DNA of 64,000 nt from Acinetobacter sichuanensis. GTDB lineage: Bacteria > Pseudomonadota > Gammaproteobacteria > Pseudomonadales > Moraxellaceae. The notes beneath the pieces were generated by a model. It made no database searches. It worked only from the letters and a program-made list of their open reading frames with translations, and had not been told where the DNA came from. The stretch is taken from assembly GCF_003024515.2 (NCBI RefSeq), contig NZ_PYIX02000002.1, positions 231,116 through 295,115 of the forward strand. The letters are read 5' to 3'. Shown here piece by piece: positions 26,423-34,938 of the stretch (position 1 is its first letter; each line of letters opens with the position of its first letter). The translations under genes were made by a program, and so were the position numbers.

Positions 26423-27677
26423 TGGTATATTTTTCAGTATCCTGCACACTTTCAGCATCAAAATAACAGTTACCTGCTTCATCACAACGCATATATAGAT
26501 TTTTATAGCTCAATACATAAAAATCTGCACATTTTTTAATAACAATCGGATTCATATCCAAAGATAAAGCATCATCGTATTTAAATAATTTAGTCACTCG
26601 ACGGTCATTCATACAAATTAAATAGGTTTGCTTTTTAACTTCAATTTCGACTAAACCACTATTTTCAACATTCAGTGGAATAATATATTTTCCATTTACA
26701 TCAATAACTTGCTGATTGTAACTTTCAAGTTTTTGGGTAATAACATTAAATACAATAATATTGCCAAAACAGTCCTGTAACTGAGTTTTTTCTTCGAAAG
26801 GCAAGTTCACTTGAATGCCAAGCTTTTGTAAATCTTGCTCATCAACACGTTTATTGGTCAATAAAATACGGGTGATGGTCTGTTTTAAATTCGCATCAAA
26901 AAACGTGCTATCAAGCTGTAAATCAATCCCTTTTAATATTTTCCCTAACGCTTCATTATGTGTACCCAAAAGATGAGCAATCACACTACGATAGTAAAAT
27001 TTACTGTTCTTTTTGACTTCACGAATTTGTTTATAAAAATAAGTCTGATCATAAGGATATTCAATAAAATCATGCAATAACGCTGAGTTTGCTAAGACAG
27101 CAATTGCATCATGTCCTGTATAAGGCAAATGCAACGTATGCAATTGTGGAATCCATGGTTTTATTTTTAAATAATGCTCTTTATCATTTTCAAAATACGG
27201 ATCGTAAACAATAATATATTCACAATTTTCGACAATATCCTGTGCCTGAATACGCATGTCTGCATTTAATTCAGCATCATAAAAGTCGGTATAACGCTTA
27301 TCTTCAACTTCATTCGGATCAATCGAATATTGCGGCACCATTGCCACGACACGTGTCATTTGCAATGGTTTGGAATATTTAATCGCAGCATAACCGCCCA
27401 TTGAACCGCCATAACCCACGATTTTTTTAAATTGTTTTAAAATAGGCTGCAAATGCGCTAATAGCGCATTCATGCTTGAGGCAGGAAACCATGATTTTTG
27501 TTTTGGCATAATACCAACAACACTATAATCATATTTCATTAATGATTTTTCAGCATTAATCGACAAGCCTTTAGCACGAGTAATTAAGTCACCAAATGAC
27601 AAGACCAAAGTATCTGTTGAACCTTGTAAATAAATTGCTCGAATGTGATCGTCTTCAAAAATGATTTGCTTGTCCAT
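26415..27677 (-). CDS. Alpha/beta-hydrolase-fold protein with an uncharacterised C-terminal half
   Basis: A 420-residue protein. Residues 1 to about 210 form an alpha/beta hydrolase domain: the nucleophile elbow is GYGGSMGGYAA (serine at about residue 92) and the likely catalytic histidine is in LPYTGHDA. Residues about 215-420 do not resemble a domain I know; they contain alternating charged and hydrophobic stretches, and the last 100 residues read as beta-rich. No signal peptide is seen, so it is probably cytoplasmic. The substrate is unknown; similar N-terminal domains occur in proteins linked to surface polysaccharide loci, but there is no such locus here. Confidence 0.7.
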   Translation of the reverse strand: MDKQIIFEDDHIRAIYLQGSTDTLVLSFGDLITRAKGLSINAEKSLMKYDYSVVGIMPKQKSWFPASSMNALLAHLQPILKQFKKIVGYGGSMGGYAAIKYSKPLQMTRVVAMVPQYSIDPNEVEDKRYTDFYDAELNADMRIQAQDIVENCEYIIVYDPYFENDKEHYLKIKPWIPQLHTLHLPYTGHDAIAVLANSALLHDFIEYPYDQTYFYKQIREVKKNSKFYYRSVIAHLLGTHNEALGKILKGIDLQLDSTFFDANLKQTITRILLTNKRVDEQDLQKLGIQVNLPFEEKTQLQDCFGNIIVFNVITQKLESYNQQVIDVNGKYIIPLNVENSGLVEIEVKKQTYLICMNDRRVTKLFKYDDALSLDMNPIVIKKCADFYVLSYKNLYMRCDEAGNCYFDAESVQDTEKYTII

Positions 27678-27797
27678 TGCAATACCGAAAAACGGCTCTC
27701 TTATCTTTAGTTAAAATTAAATAAATAGATAACTTGCCTATTCATCGTATTCAATGTCATATTTTATAGAGTCTGCACAGATAAAAAAGCGCAAAAT

Positions 27798-28577
27798 ATG
27801 ACACATTCTTTACATCCTGCCGCACAAAAAGGCTTTAGTTCTGCTGCTGAACTATATCAACAAGTTCGTCCAAATTATCCATCTGAAATTGTTAATTGGC
27901 TAATTGATGAGCTGAAAATCCAATCTAACTCGACTGTGGTTGATTTAGGTGCAGGAACAGGTAAGTTTTTGCCTTATTTAAAGCAAGTAAGCCATCAAAT
28001 TATTGCGATAGAGCCTGTGGCAGAAATGCTTGCTCAACTAAAAAAAAGCCATCCAGATGTCCAAACCTTACAAGCAAAAAGTGATGATATTGCACTTGCT
28101 TCAGAAAGTATTGATGCCATTTTATGTGCTCAGTCTTTTCATTGGTTTTCAAATATTGAAACTTTAAATGAAATGCATCATTTATTAAAACCACAAGGTC
28201 ATCTTGGTCTGATTTGGAATCAGCGTGATGAAAATGTGCCATGGGTTAAAGCATTAGCCGACTTAATTGCACCCTTTGAAGGAGATACACCTCGTTATCA
28301 TAGCGGTGATTGGAAAAAAGTTTTTGAACACCAATTTTTATTTAAGCTAGAAAGCTTAAAATTATTTTCACAAATTCACAAAGGAACAGTTGAAAATGTA
28401 GTCAGTAAACGGCTATTGTCAACGAGCTTTATTGCCGCTATGCCCTCCACACAACAGCAACAACTAAAACAACAATTTGAAGCTATTATATTGGAGCATA
28501 CAGGTAAATATGCACATGATGAGATCGAGTTTCCTTACGTCACTTATGCTTATCATTTTAAAAAGCAAACCCTATGA
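27798..28577 (+). CDS. Class I SAM-dependent methyltransferase
   Basis: A 259-residue methyltransferase of the UbiE/Methyltransf_11 group. Motif I is VVDLGAGTGKFLPYL, with the acidic end of strand 2 in IIAIEPVAEML, and motif IV in IDAILCAQSFHWF. The sequence N-terminal to motif I (GFSSAAELYQQVRPNYPSEIV) matches many bacterial methyltransferases of unknown substrate related to yeast trans-aconitate methyltransferase. The stop overlaps an ATG of the downstream frame, so it may be co-transcribed with the lipoprotein gene. The substrate cannot be inferred. Confidence 0.82.
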   Translation: MTHSLHPAAQKGFSSAAELYQQVRPNYPSEIVNWLIDELKIQSNSTVVDLGAGTGKFLPYLKQVSHQIIAIEPVAEMLAQLKKSHPDVQTLQAKSDDIALASESIDAILCAQSFHWFSNIETLNEMHHLLKPQGHLGLIWNQRDENVPWVKALADLIAPFEGDTPRYHSGDWKKVFEHQFLFKLESLKLFSQIHKGTVENVVSKRLLSTSFIAAMPSTQQQQLKQQFEAIILEHTGKYAHDEIEFPYVTYAYHFKKQTL

Positions 28578-28600
28578 ATATTTTAAGGAGTTTTAGTTTC

Positions 28601-29146
28601 ATGCACCTTTTACGCCCTTTGACTTATATTTCAGTACTCCTAAGCGCTGTCCTGATTGGTGCATGTTCATCGGAAAATGATCCTAAAAATAAGACCGACC
28701 AGACCACGAAAAGTTCTGATGCTGTCATGACAGAACTCAAAACTAAGCCTATTCAAAATTTCCCAAGTACGCCTAAAGATGCAGCGGACATTACTTTACT
28801 TGATGAATATCAAGAAAAATATGATGCCATGAATGAAGCCTTAGAAGCTGATTTAGAAAAAATGGATGCTGAAGGTACATTAACTGAGGAAATTGACCAA
28901 CAACGTAAACGAGATAGCATTCAATCTGCTTTAAATATGTTAAAAGACTTGGATTTAAAAACTGAACAAGGTCGCTATATTCAAGGCTTACTTTATCAAT
29001 ACTGGGAAAATCAAGCCAAGACCTTTGACCAAAAAGCTGACAAATCAAATCAAGATGATGCTTCACTTGAGTCAGTACGTGGCATGAGTGATTTATTGAC
29101 GGCAGAAGCTCAGCTTGATAATTGGAAAACCAAAACAACCAAGTAA
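28601..29146 (+). CDS. Lipoprotein, unknown function
   Basis: A 181-residue lipoprotein with signal segment MHLLRPLTYISVLLSAVLIGAC and lipobox IGAC, then a hydrophilic helical protein rich in Asp, Glu, Lys and Gln (EKYDAMNEALEADLEKMDAE). I use ATG 28601 because AAGGAG lies 10 nt upstream and it gives a clean signal peptide. An ATG at 28574, overlapping the methyltransferase stop (ATGA), would add nine residues and cannot be excluded. No family recognised. A terminator follows. Confidence 0.65.
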   Translation: MHLLRPLTYISVLLSAVLIGACSSENDPKNKTDQTTKSSDAVMTELKTKPIQNFPSTPKDAADITLLDEYQEKYDAMNEALEADLEKMDAEGTLTEEIDQQRKRDSIQSALNMLKDLDLKTEQGRYIQGLLYQYWENQAKTFDQKADKSNQDDASLESVRGMSDLLTAEAQLDNWKTKTTK

Positions 29147-29186
29147 AAATTTAACATTCAATATTTATCGTTTGATCTCAATACCG

Positions 29187-29220
29187 AGCTGCTGTCATCT
29201 TTGCCAGCAGCTTTATTTTT
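29187..29220 (+). terminator. Rho-independent terminator
   Basis: Stem AGCTGCTG (29187-29194) / CAGCAGCT (29205-29212) followed by TTATTTTTA, about 40 nt after the lipoprotein stop. A convergent gene ends at 29226. Confidence 0.8.
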
Positions 29221-29225
29221 ATATT

Positions 29226-29633
29226 TTAAGAAATACGAATACGACATTGCCACTGTTGATTGGGTTGTTGACTAGACTCCCAAGGGCGTACATGAATCAG
29301 CTCAATATAATCTTGCCCTGCTTTTAAAGCAGTAAAACGAAATACTTTTGTACCACCTGCACCTACAGTTCCTTCTTCAACATCATTTTGTAAAAAAGTT
29401 TCTTCTATTTTAAAGTTTTTTAAAGGTTGGACTAATTTCCATTGATAACCAGTACTTGGGTTTTCAGGCGCAGAAAAAACCAAAGTTTCCCCTGTATTCA
29501 TTTCCATTAAAGTTGGGCAGCTTTGTTTTACAGTGTATTGATGGGTTTTACCATCTACTGTGGGGCTTGTACTTTGGCAAGCTGTTAAAGCACACCCCAT
29601 AAATAGCACTGCAACCGCAAAAAAACCTTTCAT
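29226..29633 (-). CDS. Chagasin/I42-type protease inhibitor lipoprotein
   Basis: A 135-residue lipoprotein (lipobox LTAC) with the chagasin fold. All three inhibitory loop motifs of the I42 cysteine-protease inhibitor family are visible: NPSTGYQW (loop with the NPTTG-type motif), GAGGTKVFRF (GxGG) and HVRPWE (RPW). Members in bacteria block papain-like cysteine proteases, either their own or a host's. It is anchored to the envelope by the lipid, so it would act in the periplasm or at the surface. I chose ATG 29633 because AAGAG lies 9 nt upstream; ATG 29639 is two codons earlier. Confidence 0.85.
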   Translation of the reverse strand: MKGFFAVAVLFMGCALTACQSTSPTVDGKTHQYTVKQSCPTLMEMNTGETLVFSAPENPSTGYQWKLVQPLKNFKIEETFLQNDVEEGTVGAGGTKVFRFTALKAGQDYIELIHVRPWESSQQPNQQWQCRIRIS

Positions 29634-29750
29634 TAACATTAACTCTTTTACATAACATGATTATTTTTCAAGCATAGAAACCTTAGCATTTTTCAGGATT
29701 TGTCTCAAACGATCATTCAAAAAAATTCATTTATCTCTCGCTTGATGTAC

Positions 29751-30326
29751 TTATATATTTTGTTTTTCTACCCATTGAATTGAGTCAACACGAATTAACT
29801 TACATGCCCCATCACCTATTCCGTTCCAATCAAGTGCAGATTTCCAAACTAAATCTTTATCATTAATCTGTACCAAATCACCTGTTAAACGCACAAGATC
29901 ACCACGCTTTACTTTCTTAATTTCTTGGGCAATTTTTGGATTGGCAGGAATAATATGCATATTACTCACCATTTGTGTGGCAAGTTTTGGTGGGATAGGT
30001 GGACGTGCCATTTTCCAATTTAAATAACGATCATATTGGTTAATAGAAATTTGACGGGCAATTTCAGGCTCAGTAAAAATGCCACGTGTTACAGCATAAT
30101 CAATAGGTGAAAACTTTGCTTGTTCATCATCTTGATATTCTTTAGATCCTAAAATACGAAACTCACCATGAAAAGGCTCAAGCACAGAAATTTTTTGATC
30201 TTTAATAATAGGCGCTAAACCATTGGCAATATTATATTCAGCAGAGTGAGATTCAACGGATTGAGAGGCATTCACAGCTGCTGAACATAATGCCAAAACT
30301 GCTGCACACCATAAATTCCGTGTCAT
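29751..30326 (-). CDS. Exported protein of unknown function
   Basis: A 191-residue protein with a signal peptide (MTRNLWCAAVLALCSAAVNA). The pattern FSPIDYAVTRG, ISINQYDRYLNW, SNMHIIPAN and RGDLVRLTGDLVQI, ending in WNGIGDGACKLIRVDSIQW, belongs to a widespread but uncharacterised family of proteobacterial exported proteins; the GDLV.L.G.LV section looks like a small beta-barrel. Its function is not known. It has GGAGG 7 nt before the ATG and is transcribed on its own. Confidence 0.72.
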   Translation of the reverse strand: MTRNLWCAAVLALCSAAVNASQSVESHSAEYNIANGLAPIIKDQKISVLEPFHGEFRILGSKEYQDDEQAKFSPIDYAVTRGIFTEPEIARQISINQYDRYLNWKMARPPIPPKLATQMVSNMHIIPANPKIAQEIKKVKRGDLVRLTGDLVQINDKDLVWKSALDWNGIGDGACKLIRVDSIQWVEKQNI

Positions 30327-30488
30327 AAATGCCTCCTAAAAAATACATATTCAAATTTAAGCTTTAGTATCCCCCATGAAAATTAAAATAAAATCGACTT
30401 TAAGTAACAAAATATAGAAATTTCGTCACTTTTTTGTCTTATATTTAAGTCTATATTTTCGTTAGAATATTTTTTTAATAATAAAACT

Positions 30489-31118
30489 GTGAAAGCGATG
30501 ATTTATAAATTTTATCAACAACGGATTTTTCCACATTTACTCAATAAAGTCATGCAAACACCAAGCATGATGGATGCACGTGCTGAATTACTCAGGAAAG
30601 TCAAAGGACAGGTCTTAGAAATAGGTTTTGGGACAGGTTTAAATTTACCTTTTTATCAGGTAGAGCAATTAATTGCTTTAGAACCCAATGCTGATCTTTA
30701 CCAATTAGCTCAAAAAAATGTCTTAGATGCCCCCTTTAATGTGCAACATATTCAAGCAAGTGCAGAAAAACTACCTTTTGCTGATCATTCTATTGATCAA
30801 ATTGTAAGTACATGGACTTTGTGCAGTATTGCAAATTTACAACAAGCCTTAGCTGAAATTTATCGTGTTCTTAAACCTGAAGGGACTTTTCATTTGGTTG
30901 AACATGTTCAATATCACGACCATCCAACACTAAAAAAGTTGCAAAATATTTTAACACCTATGCAAAAAGTGATTGCTGATGGTTGTCATCTCAATCGTAA
31001 TATTGAACTTGATTTGTCCAATGCAAATTTTAAATTTATAGAAAAATATTATTTTGATGCAGATGAGCTACCTAAAGTTGGATGCCGTATGTTGATGGCA
31101 CGAGTACAAAAAGTCTGA
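30489..31118 (+). CDS. Class I SAM-dependent methyltransferase (UbiE-like)
   Basis: A 209-residue methyltransferase with motif I VLEIGFGTGLNLPFY, an acidic residue after strand 2 in LIALEPNADLY, and STWTLCSIANLQQALAEIYRVLKPEG, the post-I region typical of the UbiE/phosphatidylethanolamine-methyltransferase-like group. The basic N-terminus (MIYKFYQQRIFPHLLNKVM) is amphipathic and could associate with membrane. Start is GTG 30489 or ATG 30498; neither has a good ribosome site. The substrate is unknown; it shares only the general fold with the methyltransferase at 27798. Confidence 0.8.
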   Translation: MKAMIYKFYQQRIFPHLLNKVMQTPSMMDARAELLRKVKGQVLEIGFGTGLNLPFYQVEQLIALEPNADLYQLAQKNVLDAPFNVQHIQASAEKLPFADHSIDQIVSTWTLCSIANLQQALAEIYRVLKPEGTFHLVEHVQYHDHPTLKKLQNILTPMQKVIADGCHLNRNIELDLSNANFKFIEKYYFDADELPKVGCRMLMARVQKV

Positions 31119-31142
31119 GTTTCATCTGCTTAGCTTCGCCGT

Positions 31143-31619
31143 TTATATGTCCTCAAAATCAATACGAATGGTTTCAAAACGAACTCGTCCTTCACGAATC
31201 GCCTGTGCAATCGCTTGTTGCCCTTTGGTCAAGCGAGCACCTCCACTTTTTATGTCCACCAATATCACTTCAATATTATCAGCATGCCCTTCACCATCTC
31301 TGAACTCGCTATAGCCATTAAAAATGACATAATCGACAGGATCACCCAAAAACTTTGCATCACTTGGTAAATAGTGAAATTCGGGCATAATCGGAGCAAG
31401 TTGTTCTGCCATTTTTCCCTTTAAAACAGCACGACTGGTATTTACACTTCGTTTTTTTGCCATTGCTAAAGCTTGCTGGTGTTCTAACTCTAACTCAGCG
31501 ATATAACGCTCATACTCCGCTTTGATTTTGCCATTTCGCGTATTTGATAACACTACAGTTGTTATCACAACACCTAGACAGACACCTATTAACATGGCGA
31601 CCCACAATGACATGATCAA
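31143..31619 (-). CDS. Holliday-junction-resolvase-related endonuclease, membrane-anchored
   Basis: A 158-residue protein of the Endonuc_Holl type (Pfam PF10107-like). One N-terminal membrane helix (about residues 4-24), a coiled-coil segment rich in Glu and Lys (YERYIAELELEHQQALAMAKK), then a restriction-endonuclease-like core with FLGDPVDYVIFNG and ILVDIKSGGARLTKGQQAIAQAI. The D...(D/E)xK pattern, DIKSG here, is the expected metal-binding motif. Such proteins are widespread and uncharacterised, and membrane anchoring argues against classic junction resolution. A second ATG two codons later is also possible. Confidence 0.75.
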   Translation of the reverse strand: MIMSLWVAMLIGVCLGVVITTVVLSNTRNGKIKAEYERYIAELELEHQQALAMAKKRSVNTSRAVLKGKMAEQLAPIMPEFHYLPSDAKFLGDPVDYVIFNGYSEFRDGEGHADNIEVILVDIKSGGARLTKGQQAIAQAIREGRVRFETIRIDFEDI

Positions 31620-31744
31620 ACTCTACTTTTTTGCTGTTTTTCCAATGTAAACAACTCTAAGACTTTTGTCATGTGTAACCTACTGTCTAAAAAATAATGC
31701 TAAGCTAGTGAAAGGACGGGCTTGGATGAATCAAATTAAAAATC

Positions 31745-32389
31745 ATGAAAACAATTCTCATCGCAAATCAAAAAGGTGGTTGTGGAAAAACGATTACAGC
31801 TATTACATTAGCTTCAGCATTAGCCCAAAAAGGTTATAGTGTGGCACTTGCAGATGCAGACAATCAGAAATCTGCTTTACAGTGGTTAAAACACCGTCCA
31901 AGTGATGCCAATGAAATTCAAAGCTTAGACTGGCGACATGAAAAATCCATTGGTGATACACCTAAAAATGTTGAATATTTAATTATTGATGCACCAGGCG
32001 CATTAACAGGTGCTCATGCAGAACAATTGATCAGCGAATGTCATGCTATTGTGACACCTTTACAGCCTTCTTTTTTTGACATTGACAGTACCAAACGTTT
32101 TTTAAAACACATCCAAGAAATTAAACGTATACGTAAAGGTAAAGTAGAGATTCTACTTGTCGCAAATCGCGTAAAAGCAAATAGTTCAAGTGCTAAAGAT
32201 ATTCAACAATTTTTTGAAAAAATTGAGCAACAACCCTTGGCTTGGATTTCCGAACGCAGCGCTTATGGGCAACTGGCAATGCAAGGCTTGTCTATTTTTG
32301 ATAAAAATCAAAAGAATTTTCTACAAATTCAAACGCAGTGGCAACCACTTCTGGATGCTTTAATTGATGATCCGAGCGATTGGTTCTAA
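31745..32389 (+). CDS. ParA/MinD-family ATPase, orphan
   Basis: A 214-residue deviant Walker A ATPase: ANQKGGCGKTITAITLA at the N-terminus with the signature lysine of the KGGxGKT motif, ADADNQKSALQWL (the Walker A' aspartate), and YLIIDAPGAL as Walker B. The short length without an N-terminal DNA-binding domain fits small chromosomal or plasmid-type ParA (type Ib-like) proteins that position cargo on the nucleoid or at poles. No parB or centromere-like repeats are next to it, so the cargo is unknown. Confidence 0.85.
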   Translation: MKTILIANQKGGCGKTITAITLASALAQKGYSVALADADNQKSALQWLKHRPSDANEIQSLDWRHEKSIGDTPKNVEYLIIDAPGALTGAHAEQLISECHAIVTPLQPSFFDIDSTKRFLKHIQEIKRIRKGKVEILLVANRVKANSSSAKDIQQFFEKIEQQPLAWISERSAYGQLAMQGLSIFDKNQKNFLQIQTQWQPLLDALIDDPSDWF

Positions 32390-32494
32390 GTCAGTTTTTC
32401 AAAAAATAATAACTGGCAATGTATTTAACATTGCCTGAACCTATTTTTCAGTTAATATTAACTGAACGATAATTAATTAAACTTCGAGAAATTA

Positions 32495-33616
32495 GTGTCA
32501 GATTTCACTTTCACCTTGCAGCGTATTTTATTATTTGGCTTATTATTTATCCTGATTTTTTTGGGATTTGATATTATCAAATACTTCATTGTCCCTGTGC
32601 TTTGGGCGTGCATTATCGCCTATATGACATGGCCTTTGTATAAGCGTATCTTAAGAACATGTGGTGAACATCGACCGACATTAAGTGCCTCGATCATGAT
32701 CATGCTTGTCGTACTTGTGATTGGCATCCCCTTAGTCTTTGCTATTTTCATTTTACAGCATGAAGGGCGTAATCTCTATTTTGACCTCCATCGTCAGTTG
32801 GCTTCTGGGCATTTAACAGTTCCTGACTTTTTACGTCAACTCCCGATTATTGGTAAAGAATTTTCTCGTATCATTGAGGAAATTAATTCAAATCCAACCA
32901 ATCTCTCACAAAATATTGGCGTTTGGATTCAAGGGCATTTAAATTATGGCAAGTTTGTTTTAAGTGAAATTTCTAAAAACTTAGTCAAACTCTGCTTTGC
33001 AATTATGTCATTGTTCTTTTTTTATCGAGATGGGCAAACGATTTTACAGCAGGTCAGTAAAGCTTTAGAAATGGTGATTGGTCCACGTGTACATCATTAT
33101 TTAGAAACGATTTCTGAAACCACACGTGCCGTTGTGTATGGTGTGGGTTTAACGGCTGTTGCACAATCCTTACTTGCTGGTGTGAGTTATTTTGTTGCTG
33201 GCGCACCCAATCCTATGGTGTTAACACTGATTACGTTCTTGATGGCATTAATTCCATTTGGTCCGCCTTTGGCTTATGGTGCTGTGTCACTGTGGCTATT
33301 TTCAAAAGGTATGACAATTGAGGCGATTGGTGTCATGGCATGGGGCGTATGTGTGGTCAGTACAGCAGATAATGTCATTCGTCCCTTGGTGATTTCTGGC
33401 GCAACTAAAATTCCATTCTTACTCATTATGTTTGGTGTTTTAGGTGGTTTAGCAAGTTTTGGTTTAGTTGGTTTATTTATTGGTCCTGTCATTTTAGCCA
33501 TTTTATTGGCGATTTGGCGTGAGTGGTTACATGAAACCAGTGTTGCCGAACAAATGCCTAAAGCAACTTTAGCATACGATATAGAAGAAAATGATGATGT
33601 CATTTCACCAAAATAA
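32495..33616 (+). CDS. AI-2E family transporter (PerM/YdiK-like permease)
   Basis: A 373-residue membrane protein of the AI-2E transporter (PF01594) family, with eight or so hydrophobic segments. It has the characteristic LFFFYRDGQ in the middle, and the C-terminal block FLMALIPFGPPLAYGAVSLWLF followed by IRPLVISG and LGGLASFGLVGLFIGPVI, which is highly conserved. Members are thought to export small molecules or act as Na+/H+ antiporters; an AI-2 role is established only for a few. The start is GTG 32495 with a weak GAGA ribosome site. Transcribed alone. Confidence 0.87.
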   Translation: MSDFTFTLQRILLFGLLFILIFLGFDIIKYFIVPVLWACIIAYMTWPLYKRILRTCGEHRPTLSASIMIMLVVLVIGIPLVFAIFILQHEGRNLYFDLHRQLASGHLTVPDFLRQLPIIGKEFSRIIEEINSNPTNLSQNIGVWIQGHLNYGKFVLSEISKNLVKLCFAIMSLFFFYRDGQTILQQVSKALEMVIGPRVHHYLETISETTRAVVYGVGLTAVAQSLLAGVSYFVAGAPNPMVLTLITFLMALIPFGPPLAYGAVSLWLFSKGMTIEAIGVMAWGVCVVSTADNVIRPLVISGATKIPFLLIMFGVLGGLASFGLVGLFIGPVILAILLAIWREWLHETSVAEQMPKATLAYDIEENDDVISPK

Positions 33617-33728
33617 ATGACATCAATTTAATAAATTTTTACATTCAAATACTTATTCATTACTGTACAAACTTCTGTACTTTGTTTGAATACCCCAAGA
33701 CATAACAAAACTTAGGATATTTCATCAT

Positions 33729-34286
33729 ATGCATGCTTTTTCTATTTTTAAACTTTCAGCGCTAACTGCATTTATTACGCTGACTACGGTTGCCTGTACC
33801 ACGACAAGCTCTCAAAATACAGCAAAAACAGCACAGAAAACTGTTGCAGTACATGCTGTTACTGCTGAAGGAGTCGGTGAGAAAATTGGTTCTATTCAAT
33901 TACAAGACAGCAGTAAAGGTTTAGAAATTAGCACTGATCTTCAACAGCTTCCTTCAGGCTTTCATGGTTTTCATATTCATGAAAAAGGCTCATGTGAACC
34001 TGCTGAAAAAGATGGAAAAATGGGAGCTGCTTTAGCGGCTGGTGGGCATTTTAACCCAACACAAGCAGCAGGTCATGGCACACCTAATGATGGTCATTTA
34101 GGCGACTTACCTGTGCTCAATGTAGACACTGACGGCAGTGCGAAAACAACGGTTTATGCTCCTCGTTTAAAACTTGCAGATGTACAAGGCTTAGCCATTA
34201 TGATCCATGCAGGTGGAGATAACTACTCAGACCAACCTAAGCCTTTAGGCGGTGGCGGTGAACGTATTGCTTGTGGTGTGATCTAA
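33729..34286 (+). CDS. sodC: Superoxide dismutase [Cu-Zn], lipoprotein
   Basis: A 185-residue periplasmic copper-zinc superoxide dismutase. The N-terminus has a signal segment ending TTVAC, a likely lipobox. The copper and zinc ligands are in [34 protein letters not shown] and [11 protein letters not shown]; the structural disulfide joins the cysteine of GSCEP with that of IACGVI. It detoxifies superoxide outside the cytoplasm. The gene stands alone, preceded by an AT-rich promoter region. Confidence 0.95.
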   Translation: MHAFSIFKLSALTAFITLTTVACTTTSSQNTAKTAQKTVAVHAVTAEGVGEKIGSIQLQDSSKGLEISTDLQQLPSGFHGFHIHEKGSCEPAEKDGKMGAALAAGGHFNPTQAAGHGTPNDGHLGDLPVLNVDTDGSAKTTVYAPRLKLADVQGLAIMIHAGGDNYSDQPKPLGGGGERIACGVI

Positions 34287-34316
34287 TACCGCAGTTTATA
34301 TTTTTTAAATATTAGG

Positions 34317-34351
34317 GTGAGCAAAGTATAAATATTAATATTATTGCTCAC
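34317..34351 (+). terminator. Possible terminator after sodC
   Basis: GTGAGCAA (34317-34324) pairs with TTGCTCAC (34344-34351) around a 19-nt AT-rich loop; no strong T run follows, so termination is likely but not certain. Confidence 0.45.
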
Positions 34352-34527
34352 ACTTTCACCCAAATAGTGAAGAAAATCTATTTTTAGTTACGTTTAAAAA
34401 CCGAGTACGTAGCTTGGTTTAATTTTCAATAAATTCAACAATTTAAAATAACTATAATGCATATTTAATTTGCTTTAATCATCAAATTGTTTACACTCAA
34501 ACTATTATATTCAATACAGTATCTACG

Positions 34528-34812
34528 ATGAATTTTAAAACTTTAAGACTAGTTGGCTTACTCGAAGGTATTTCATTTTTATTGTTACTGTTCATTGCAA
34601 TGCCGATGAAATATATGTTTGATAATCCTATTTTGGTAAAGTATGTTGGCATGGGACATGGTGTACTTTTCATCCTATTTTTATTGGTTTTATTTATTGT
34701 TTGTGAAAAAGAAAAGCTTTCTTTAAAAGTATTTTTAATGGGATTGGTTGCTTCAATTTTACCGTTTGGACCTTTTGTCTTTGATTATAAACTGAAGAAA
34801 TTAGCGCAATAA
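34528..34812 (+). CDS. DUF3817 family small membrane protein
   Basis: A 94-residue protein with three hydrophobic segments. It shows the DUF3817 pattern: an N-terminal LRLVGLLEGISFLLLL, GMGHGVLFILFL in the middle, and LPFGPFVFDYKL near the C-terminus. Function unknown; the family is often a stand-alone integral membrane protein in bacteria and homologous to a C-terminal extension of some actinobacterial transporters. Single-gene transcript between sodC and the efflux pump gene. Confidence 0.8.
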   Translation: MNFKTLRLVGLLEGISFLLLLFIAMPMKYMFDNPILVKYVGMGHGVLFILFLLVLFIVCEKEKLSLKVFLMGLVASILPFGPFVFDYKLKKLAQ

Positions 34813-34870
34813 CATCATTTTTTCTTTGATTTTTTGTATAACAATAGCCCTAAAATCTTTCTTATAAACA

Positions 34871-34920
34871 TCCCTCCTCAGAGGAGGGATGAGAGAAGTA
34901 CTTTTAAAAGCCCTCTCCCT
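34871..34920. repeat. Intergenic palindromic element
   Basis: Contains a perfect palindrome, TCCCTCCTC-a-GAGGAGGGA (34871-34889), and CCCTCTCCCT at 34911-34920. The purine/pyrimidine-block composition recalls the element at 1605-1722, in the opposite orientation. It lies between convergent genes; no T run suggests a terminator. Confidence 0.35.
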
Positions 34921-34938
34921 AAGAAATAAAATAATTAT

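Noticed and set aside
31143..31619. YraN- or RuvC-type Holliday junction resolvase
   Set aside because: The protein is membrane-anchored with a coiled coil and matches the uncharacterised Endonuc_Holl-type family, not RuvC or YraN.
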